11,940 nt of DNA. It comes from Burkholderiaceae bacterium (GTDB lineage: Bacteria > Pseudomonadota > Gammaproteobacteria > Burkholderiales > Burkholderiaceae_D). The stretch's first letter is position 1. The number at the start of each line of letters is the position of its first letter. A program made the position numbers and the translations under genes. Below are positions 7,315-11,940 of the stretch, in pieces. The notes below the pieces were generated by a model. That model was not told the origin of the DNA. It did not search any database and saw only the letters and a list, made by a program, of their open reading frames with translations. The DNA lies in NCBI GenBank assembly GCA_019752915.1, contig JAIELO010000146.1, positions 1 to 11,940 of the forward strand, written 5' to 3'.

Positions 7315-7440
7315 TTAGCGCAGTTGGTAGAGCGCCGTGTGCTGGTTGCTCAGCATGTTGCCCGAGCAGAGTTCGTAGGTGGCAGCGCAGGCCAGTATCA
7401 GACACAGCGCAGCGCTTACGATAGAAAGATAACGTGCCAT
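7315..7440 (-). CDS. Candidate 41-residue small lipoprotein or membrane peptide
   Basis: The peptide starts MARYLSIVSAALCLILAC, which is a hydrophobic leader with a possible lipobox ILAC (Cys18), and continues AATYELCSGNMLSNQHTALYQLR. A clean ribosome site, GGGAG, lies 6 bases before the ATG, which is the main reason to believe in it. I do not recognise a family. The composition (positive residue at 3, long hydrophobic core, Cys at the end of the core, polar tail with one more Cys) is what a secreted or membrane-attached small protein looks like. It lies downstream of the 153-residue gene in the same direction, with 114 bases between. The ribosome site is inside one arm of a strong inverted repeat. 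A single transmembrane peptide, or a non-coding stretch, remains possible. Confidence 0.5.
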   Translation of the reverse strand: MARYLSIVSAALCLILACAATYELCSGNMLSNQHTALYQLR

Positions 7441-7444
7441 AAGA

Positions 7445-7495
7445 AACTCCCGCGTATGTTTGAACTTGTTGTCAGTTCAGCATATCGCGGGAGTT
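7445..7495 (-). promoter_or_regulatory. 51-base inverted repeat covering the small gene's Shine-Dalgarno
   Basis: AACTCCCGCG (7445-7454) and CGCGGGAGTT (7486-7495) pair perfectly over 10 bp. The stem continues with TATG (7455-7458)/CATA (7481-7484) and TGAAC (7461-7465)/GTTCA (7475-7479), with one bulge and a small internal loop, around a 9-base apex. In minus-strand RNA the 3' arm contains GGGAG, the ribosome site of the 41-codon gene, so folding would hide it. UUUCUU follows the stem in that direction, so it can also be read as an intrinsic terminator for the upstream gene. Both readings fit the sequence. Confidence 0.6.
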
Positions 7496-7554
7496 GTGCA
7501 TTGGGCATCGGAAAAACGTCCGACGCCGTGTAGGACTATGCCTCGTGAGAGGGC

Positions 7555-8016
7555 TTAGAAGCGAGTCTTGGACTTCGGCCAGGTGATGATAGGGCCGGCC
7601 GGTGCGGTATCGAGCGCGCCCGACTGTTCCAGCCACTGCTGCACCAGTTCCGGATGTTTCAACTGGATGCCCTGGCCATCGATAAAGCCTACATATTCGA
7701 GGAACTTGGGATCGATTTTGGTTTTGGAGACGGTGGGCGCATTCATGACCATACGGTCGTAGGCTTTGCGCACTTTGTCTTCCCATTTATGCAGACTGCT
7801 ATCGTCGAAGCGATTGTTTTCGAAATACACCGTCAGGCTACCGTCGGGATTACCGAAACCGGCGAGACCCGAGCCTTTACGGATGGTCGTTGAACCACTC
7901 AGATCGAACAGTTCATTGGGCACAAATACTCCGCCGCGCCCATCGAGATCAGGGCGGCTGGACGGGGTGTCTTTACTATAGGTGGCGACTTCGTACAGGG
8001 GATTTTCTTCAGACAT
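7555..8016 (-). CDS. Hypothetical soluble protein, 153 residues
   Basis: I do not recognise this family. The protein starts MSEENPLYEVATYSKDTPSS and has no signal peptide, membrane segment or cysteine, so it should be cytoplasmic. Features include a Gly/Asp stretch (PDLDGRGGVFVPNELFDLSG, 22-41), a likely beta segment (GSLTVYFENNRF, 59-70), a charged helix (SLHKWEDKVRKAYDRMV, 74-90) and a Pro/Trp-containing tail (GPIITWPKSKTRF). The codon use matches that of its neighbours and the frame is well kept, so it looks real. The start at 8016 is chosen because the 19 extra residues of the longer frame (to 8073) are low in quality. A TACAAT at 8078-8073 could also be a -10 box for the shorter form. 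Neither start has a good ribosome site. Confidence 0.75.
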   Translation of the reverse strand: MSEENPLYEVATYSKDTPSSRPDLDGRGGVFVPNELFDLSGSTTIRKGSGLAGFGNPDGSLTVYFENNRFDDSSLHKWEDKVRKAYDRMVMNAPTVSKTKIDPKFLEYVGFIDGQGIQLKHPELVQQWLEQSGALDTAPAGPIITWPKSKTRF

Positions 8017-8225
8017 GGCGGGACGAGTACTCAGAGGTGGACAGACGCTGCGCACGCGCGCAGCAGGGTTCATTGTAGCGCTATCTAGTGCCCTTAGGAA
8101 ACAGATGAATGGAAATTTTTGTAACGCGAAGTCGTGTTGCGATACTTACGCGGATGCGTGCGTGGAGCAGTAGGTGACGGAGCGCTGACATGTGGCAGAT
8201 GCTGTAACGAAACAGGCGCAGAAAA
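8017..8225. other. Intergenic stretch without a recognised gene
   Basis: Apart from a possible -10 box (TACAAT, minus strand, 8078-8073) for the 153-residue gene, I see no coding frame with a ribosome site, no hairpin terminator and no repeat here. It ends at the tRNA-His terminator. Confidence 0.5.
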
Positions 8226-8260
8226 GAAAAAAGACCTACCGCCGAAAGCGTGTAAGTCTT
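8226..8260 (-). terminator. Intrinsic terminator of tRNA-His
   Basis: Read on the minus strand, AAGACTTAC (8260-8252) pairs with GTAGGTCTT (8239-8231) with one T-G wobble. A further CGC/GCG can pair inside, and six U bases follow. It lies 20 bases beyond the CCA end of the tRNA. Confidence 0.85.
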
Positions 8261-8280
8261 TGATTTCTCAAGTAAGGCAG

Positions 8281-8357
8281 TGGGGTGGCTGATGGGGCTC
8301 GAACCCACGACAACAGGAATCACAATCCTGGACTCTACCAACTGAGCTACAGCCACC
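8281..8357 (-). tRNA. tRNA-His (anticodon GTG), CCA encoded
   Basis: The complement folds as a full cloverleaf of 77 bases. The acceptor GTGGCTG pairs with CAGCCAC. The D arm is TAGCTCAGTTGGTAGAGT, with a G10-T25 wobble. The anticodon stem CAGGA/TCCTG carries loop TTGTGAT (anticodon GTG). The T arm is CGTGG-GTTCGAG-CCCCA with the conserved TTCGA. The features special to tRNA-His are present: an encoded G at -1 (8357) opposite C73, both needed by histidyl-tRNA synthetase. CCA is encoded (8283-8281). The gene stands alone with its own promoter and terminator. Confidence 0.97.
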
Positions 8358-8375
8358 ACTGATTTACTTCTTGCT

Positions 8376-8431
8376 ACACACCGTTTCGTGTGCAGGTGCC
8401 GAATTATACAAGTCCCCAATGAAACGTGCAA
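8376..8431 (-). promoter_or_regulatory. Strong sigma-70 promoter of tRNA-His
   Basis: On the minus strand TTGCAC (8431-8426), a 17-base spacer and a perfect TATAAT (8408-8403) make the best promoter in the window. Transcription should begin near 8396, about 40 bases before the mature tRNA. The leader can form a small hairpin, GCACAC/GTGTGT, close to its 5' end. TCGGCAC between the -10 and the start is moderately GC-rich. Confidence 0.85.
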
Positions 8432-8441
8432 ATCTAAATGC

Positions 8442-8461
8442 AAAGTTTCTGCAGAAACTTT
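8442..8461. repeat. Perfect 20-base palindrome between murI and the tRNA-His promoter
   Basis: AAAGTTTCTG is followed by its exact reverse complement CAGAAACTTT. It starts 8 bases after the murI stop codon and ends 10 bases upstream of the tRNA-His -35 box. As RNA it would form a 7-8 bp hairpin followed by GCAUUUAGAUUU, a poor U tract, so at best a weak terminator for murI. As DNA it is a plausible binding site for a dimeric protein next to the tRNA promoter. Confidence 0.6.
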
Positions 8462-8469
8462 CGCGCACT

Positions 8470-9306
8470 TCAGACCGCGATCGTTTCCACCACAGGATGC
8501 AGTCCCAGCAGATGCTCGAACGCCGCGACCAGTGGCGCGACTGGTGCCGTGGTGTAGGCGCGCAGTACGGCCGGTGCGCTGGTCGCATCGAGCGGGTGCA
8601 GCAACTGGGCAGCGGTGAGCAGGCGCACCAGCTGGCGCGCCACGGCGTCGCCGGTATCCACCAGTTGCACCGTAGCGGCGCCGTGGGCATCGAGCACGCG
8701 CTGGATGCCATCACGCACAAACGGATAGTGGGTGCAGCCCAGCACCAGGGTATCGGCGCCTTGCGCCAGCAGGGGCGCGATATAGCGCTCCAGCATGGCG
8801 GCAATGACCGGACTTTGCAGATCACCGAGTTCGATCTGGTCGACCAGCCCGACGGCTGCCTGTAACAGGAATTCGGCACCCGTCGCAGCGCTGATCTGCT
8901 CGCGCAATTGCAGGAATTTTTCGCCCTGCAAAGTGCGCGCCGTGGCCAGCACGCCGACCTTGCCGTTACGGCTAGCGGCAGCGGCCGGCTTCAGGCCCGG
9001 CTCGACGCCGACCACCGGTAAATCGGGATACTGCGCCCGTACCGCCTTGATGGCTGCCACCGTGGCAGTATTACAGGCCACCACCAGTGCTTTCGCGCCC
9101 TGTGACAGCAGGAACTGCGCAATCGCCAGCGAACGCTCGACCACATAGGCTTCGCTCTTTTCGCCATACGGCGCATGGGCGGAATCGGCGAAGTACAGCA
9201 GATCTTCCTGCGGACACTGCGCGCGGATATGGCGCAGTACCGACAGCCCGCCCACGCCGGAGTCAAATACTCCGATCGGGGCGGTGGCGCTACGGGCTAA
9301 GGACAT
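8470..9306 (-). CDS. murI: MurI, glutamate racemase
   Basis: MurI converts L-glutamate to the D-glutamate that MurD adds to the peptidoglycan stem peptide; it is cytoplasmic and usually essential. The 278 residues are normal for the family. Motifs are IGVFDSGVGG (11-20), with Asp15 and Ser16 in the active site, and YFADSAHAPYG (38-48). The two catalytic cysteines are Cys78 in ACNTAT and Cys191 in GCTHYP, one on each of the two similar domains. GVEPGLKPA (100-108) is also typical. The start ATG (9306-9304) shares one base with the fumarase stop as TGATG, which points to translational coupling. No Shine-Dalgarno is needed in that case and none is obvious. The protein ends in a normal way just before a 20-base palindrome. 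Confidence 0.96.
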   Translation of the reverse strand: MSLARSATAPIGVFDSGVGGLSVLRHIRAQCPQEDLLYFADSAHAPYGEKSEAYVVERSLAIAQFLLSQGAKALVVACNTATVAAIKAVRAQYPDLPVVGVEPGLKPAAAASRNGKVGVLATARTLQGEKFLQLREQISAATGAEFLLQAAVGLVDQIELGDLQSPVIAAMLERYIAPLLAQGADTLVLGCTHYPFVRDGIQRVLDAHGAATVQLVDTGDAVARQLVRLLTAAQLLHPLDATSAPAVLRAYTTAPVAPLVAAFEHLLGLHPVVETIAV

Positions 9307-10835
9307 CAGGCTTTAACGATAGGAACGTTGAGCTGTTCGATTTTCGCTGCCCACTCTTTCGGGCCGGTGTTGTGTACCGACGTACCGGCAGCATCGACGG
9401 CAACCGTCACTGGCATATCGACCACGTCGAACTCGTAGATCGCTTCCATGCCCATGTCGGCAAAGCCCAGTACCTTGGCGCTCTTGATCGCTTTCGACAC
9501 CAGATAGGCAGCACCACCGACCGCCATCAGGTAGGCCGATTTGTGCTTCTGGATCGATTCGATGGCAGCAGGGCCGCGCTCGGCTTTACCGATCATGGCG
9601 ATCAGGCCGGTTTTCTCCAGCATCATGTCGGTGAACTTGTCCATGCGGGTAGCCGTCGTCGGGCCAGCTGGACCTACCGCTTCGTCACGTACCGGATCGA
9701 CCGGGCCAACGTAGTAGATCACGCGGTTCTTGAAGTCCACTGGCAGTTCTTCGCCTTTGGCCAGCATGTCCTGAATACGCTTGTGGGCAGCATCGCGGCC
9801 GGTCAGCATTTTGCCGTTCAGCAGCAGAGTCTGACCCGGCTTCCACGAAGCGACTTCTTCTTTGGTCAGCGTATCCAGATTGACGCGCTGCGATTTTTCC
9901 GTGTCCGGCGCCCAGCTCACGTTAGGCCAGGTCGACAGTGGTGGCGGGGTCATGAAGGATGGGCCGGAGCCGTCCAGCACGAAGTGGCCGTGACGGGTCG
10001 CAGCGCAGTTCGGAATCATCGCCACAGGCTTCGAGGCAGCGTGGGTAGGGTGCATCATGATCTTCACGTCCAGCACGGTGGTCAGGCCGCCCAGACCTTG
10101 TGCGCCGATACCCAGCGCATTGATGCGGTCGCACAGTTCGATACGCAGTTCTTCCAGCTTGTTTTGCGGGCCGCGCTGCTTCAGCTCGTACATGTCGATG
10201 TCTTCCATCAGCACTTCCTTGGCCATCAGCATGGCTTTCTCGGCAGTGCCGCCGATACCGATGCCCAGCATGCCCGGCGGGCACCAGCCAGCGCCCATGG
10301 TTGGCACGGTTTTCAGCACCCAGTCGATCAGCGAATCGGAAGGATTCATCATGATCATCTTCGATTTGTTTTCCGAACCACCACCTTTGGCCGCCACTTT
10401 CACGTCCACGGTGTTGCCTTCGACCAGTTCCATGTGCACCACGGCTGGCGTGTTGTCCTTGGTGTTCTTACGGTCGAACAGCGGGTCGGCAACGATCGAA
10501 GCGCGCAGCTTGTTGTCATCGTAGTTGTAAGCGCGACGTACACCTTCGTTGACCGCATCGGTCACGGTGCCAGTGAAACCTTCAAAGCGCACACCCATAC
10601 CGATTTTCAGGAACACATTGACGATGCCGGTGTCCTGACAGATCGGACGCTTGCCTTCTGCGCACATGCGCGAGTTGGTCAGGATCTGGGCGATCGCGTC
10701 TTTAGCGGCCGGGCTTTGCTCGGACTCGTAAGCGCGCGCCAGATGTTCGATGTAATCGGCAGGATGGTAGTAGCTGATGTACTGCAGCGCTGCGGCAACG
10801 GAATCGATCAGGTCTTCTTGCTTGATGATGGTCAT
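9306..10835 (-). CDS. Class I fumarate hydratase ([4Fe-4S], oxygen-sensitive type)
   Basis: This enzyme interconverts fumarate and L-malate in the TCA cycle. The 509 residues comprise the N-terminal Fumerase domain (about 10-290) and the C-terminal domain (about 300-500). The three expected cluster ligands are present: Cys66 in PICQDTG, Cys185 in GAGWCPPG and Cys277 in PNCAATRHGHF. The fourth iron is free to bind substrate in this family. GGGSENKSKM (151-160), GIGIGGTAEKA (191-201) and VGPAGPTTATRMD are also class I hallmarks. It is not the class II (FumC) type, which lacks the cluster. GAGA lies close to the ATG as a weak ribosome site. It lies 38 bases downstream of yqhA and overlaps murI by one base, so the three genes probably form one transcript. 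I leave the symbol blank because fumA and fumB are not separable from sequence alone. Confidence 0.96.
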   Translation of the reverse strand: MTIIKQEDLIDSVAAALQYISYYHPADYIEHLARAYESEQSPAAKDAIAQILTNSRMCAEGKRPICQDTGIVNVFLKIGMGVRFEGFTGTVTDAVNEGVRRAYNYDDNKLRASIVADPLFDRKNTKDNTPAVVHMELVEGNTVDVKVAAKGGGSENKSKMIMMNPSDSLIDWVLKTVPTMGAGWCPPGMLGIGIGGTAEKAMLMAKEVLMEDIDMYELKQRGPQNKLEELRIELCDRINALGIGAQGLGGLTTVLDVKIMMHPTHAASKPVAMIPNCAATRHGHFVLDGSGPSFMTPPPLSTWPNVSWAPDTEKSQRVNLDTLTKEEVASWKPGQTLLLNGKMLTGRDAAHKRIQDMLAKGEELPVDFKNRVIYYVGPVDPVRDEAVGPAGPTTATRMDKFTDMMLEKTGLIAMIGKAERGPAAIESIQKHKSAYLMAVGGAAYLVSKAIKSAKVLGFADMGMEAIYEFDVVDMPVTVAVDAAGTSVHNTGPKEWAAKIEQLNVPIVKA

Positions 10836-10873
10836 GATGGTCTCGTAGTTTAGTGGAACTATTGGTGGAATTC

Positions 10874-11470
10874 TTAGTGCGATTTGGATGCGTGATGGGT
10901 CACGGTGGTGAGCCGGTCGGTGTAGGCAATAGCGATGGCCGACAGCAGGAACACCACGTGGATGCCGGTTTGCGCGAGCAGTACTTTTTCAGAGTAGGCG
11001 CTGGCATTAATAAAGGTCTTCAGCAGATGGATCGAGGAGATGCCGATGATGGCCATGGCCAGCTTGGTCTTCAGTACGGACGCATTGACGTGCGACAGCC
11101 ATTCAGGCTGGTCGGGGTGGCCATCCAGATTGAGGCGCGACACAAAAGTCTCGTAACCGCCAATTATGACCATGATCAAGAGATTGGAAATCATCACCAC
11201 ATCGATCAGGCCCAGCACCACTAACATGATGGTGGTTTCGTTGAGTTTTTCCGGCAGCGTTCCGCCCGGCACGGCGACTGCCTGCAGGATGTGTTGCAGC
11301 GCTGCGTCGTTGCCGAGCGCGGCGCCGATCAGGTCGCGGAGTTCGACCCAGAAGTGGAATACGTACACGCACTGCGCCAGAATCAGTCCCAGATAGAGGG
11401 GCAGTTGCAGCCAGCGCGACATAAAGATAAATGCTGGCAGCGGGCGTAGTTTCGGGGTGGGATTGGTCAT
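10874..11470 (-). CDS. yqhA: YqhA-like UPF0114 inner-membrane protein
   Basis: This conserved integral membrane protein has no firmly established function. The 198 residues show four probable membrane segments (about 22-42, 81-104, 136-156 and 168-184). The sequences PLYLGLILAQCVYVFHFW, LIDVVMISNLLIMVIIGGYETFVSR and KTKLAMAIIGISSIHLLK-x-F are characteristic of the family. I start at the ATG at 11470 because GGAG precedes it by 9 bases; a longer reading to 11485 would need a TTG start placed over that ribosome site. It is followed by fumarase and murI in the same direction. A TAAAAT (11521-11516, minus strand) could be its -10 box, without a good -35. The His-rich C terminus (THHASKSH) faces the cytoplasm if the N terminus does. 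Confidence 0.9.
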   Translation of the reverse strand: MTNPTPKLRPLPAFIFMSRWLQLPLYLGLILAQCVYVFHFWVELRDLIGAALGNDAALQHILQAVAVPGGTLPEKLNETTIMLVVLGLIDVVMISNLLIMVIIGGYETFVSRLNLDGHPDQPEWLSHVNASVLKTKLAMAIIGISSIHLLKTFINASAYSEKVLLAQTGIHVVFLLSAIAIAYTDRLTTVTHHASKSH

Positions 11471-11581
11471 GCGGCGGATCTCCAAAAGGTGGTGCAGATG
11501 AGCGAAGTTGCCGATATTTTACACGCGCCAAGGCGGTGTCGTCGCGCAAAGTCGTGTCTGCCTGACGGGCGGGGAAGTTGG

Positions 11582-11587
11582 TAAAAT
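11582..11587 (+). promoter_or_regulatory. Possible -10 box for acs
   Basis: TAAAAT lies in the sequence GGTAAAATGCC, about 117 bases before the acs start, with no good -35 at the right distance. This is the best candidate I see on the + strand in the 11471-11703 divergent intergenic region, but it is weak. Confidence 0.25.
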
Positions 11588-11655
11588 GCCATAAGGTCAA
11601 CATTGATCGTCTACTACCGCCTGCCTGTAAGGGCTCAGTAAGCGATGAAGTTTAT

Positions 11656-11686
11656 GTTTGATTCAAACGATAACTCAAACGATTAC
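11656..11686 (+). repeat. Operator-like repeats upstream of acs
   Basis: Two adjacent 12-base direct repeats, TCAAACGATAAC (11663-11674) and TCAAACGATTAC (11675-11686), differ at one base. The first half of repeat 1 also forms an inverted repeat with the preceding bases: GTTTGA-T-TCAAAC (11656-11668). So the TCAAAC half-site occurs three times within 25 bases, right before the acs ribosome site. This could be a regulator site or a strand-slippage product. Confidence 0.45.
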
Positions 11687-11703
11687 AAACTCAGGAGACC
11701 AGC

Positions 11704-11940
11704 ATGACTAGTACTACGACCCAACAAGGCCCACAAGAATCCCGCGTGTTCGCCCCACCAGCAGCATTCGTCGCCCAGGCTACCGTAGCCGGCATGGATG
11801 CCTACAACGCCCTGTGCGCAGAAGCCGCCGCCGACTATGAAGGCTTCTGGTCGCGTCTGGCGAAAGAGAATCTGGTGTGGCAAAAACCGTTCACCAAAGT
11901 GCTGAACGAAGACAACGCGCCATTCTACAAATGGTTCGAA
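11704..11940 (+). CDS. acs: Acetyl-CoA synthetase, N-terminal part (3' end outside window)
   Basis: This AMP-forming ligase makes acetyl-CoA from acetate, ATP and CoA. The frame is open to the window edge; 79 residues are visible. They match the start of bacterial acetyl-CoA synthetases: [33 protein letters not shown], then [23 protein letters not shown], the N-terminal Acs region before the adenylation domain. AGGAG lies 7 bases before the ATG. The adenylation motifs and the lysine that is commonly acetylated are beyond the window. The gene diverges from the yqhA-fumarase-murI group. A role with fumarase in acetate and TCA metabolism is a reasonable inference. Confidence 0.9.
   Translation, partial: MTSTTTQQGPQESRVFAPPAAFVAQATVAGMDAYNALCAEAAADYEGFWSRLAKENLVWQKPFTKVLNEDNAPFYKWFE

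Noticed and set aside
7503..7530. Stem GGCATCGG/CCGACGCC after the 153-residue gene as a terminator
   Set aside because: It pairs over 8 bp on the minus strand with one G-T wobble, but no U tract follows; the T run lies in the loop.
7324..7533. 69-codon + strand frame
   Set aside because: It runs across the inverted repeat and opposite the small gene, and has no ribosome site.
8106..8173. Cys-rich short frame between the 153-residue gene and tRNA-His
   Set aside because: Only about 20 codons, no ribosome site, and it runs against the local transcription direction.
9087..10853. 588-codon frame antisense to fumarase and murI
   Set aside because: It crosses two real genes and has the same shadow composition; the sense frames carry the catalytic motifs.
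1..11940. Mobile elements, CRISPR arrays, toxin-antitoxin or defence genes
   Set aside because: No transposase, integrase, regular spaced repeats, target-site duplications or composition change was seen anywhere.

Overview
The window reads as a chromosomal housekeeping segment from a betaproteobacterium, most likely Burkholderiales and probably Oxalobacteraceae. This rests on protein resemblance and gene order (truB-typA, yqhA-fumarase-murI, acs), on an MCP of the type ending in EWEEF, and on GC-rich, codon-biased genes. The family-level placement is inference from memory, not a search result. I see no insertion sequence, prophage, CRISPR array or recognisable defence system.

Left part (1-3798, + strand): the 3' end of truB (tRNA pseudouridine-55 synthase), then typA/bipA (ribosome-associated GTPase) with its own extended -10 promoter and a strong intrinsic terminator, then dusA (tRNA dihydrouridine synthase). 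This is a translation and RNA-modification block.

Middle part (3799-7303, + strand): a 356-base gap carrying a promoter and a long structured leader, then a complete methyl-accepting chemotaxis protein. Next come two tandem paralogous secreted proteins, each little more than a TonB C-terminal domain behind a signal peptide, closed by an intrinsic terminator. A Tyr/Pro-rich lipoprotein with a His-rich tail follows. These genes all concern the cell envelope or sensing.

Part from 7304 to 8480 (minus strand): a 41-codon candidate small lipoprotein or membrane peptide. Its Shine-Dalgarno sequence lies inside one arm of a 51-base inverted repeat. Upstream of it are an unrecognised 153-residue soluble protein and a tRNA-His(GTG) gene with a clear promoter and terminator. 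A perfect 20-base palindrome separates the tRNA promoter from murI.

Right part (8470-11470, minus strand): a likely operon yqhA (UPF0114 membrane protein) - class I fumarase - murI (glutamate racemase), where the fumarase stop and murI start overlap as TGATG. Divergent from it, the 5' end of acs (acetyl-CoA synthetase) starts at 11704 and runs off the window. Its leader holds 12-base tandem repeats.

The least-explained material is the small gene with its SD-masking inverted repeat (7315-7495), the tandem stand-alone TonB-domain genes, and the structured MCP leader.
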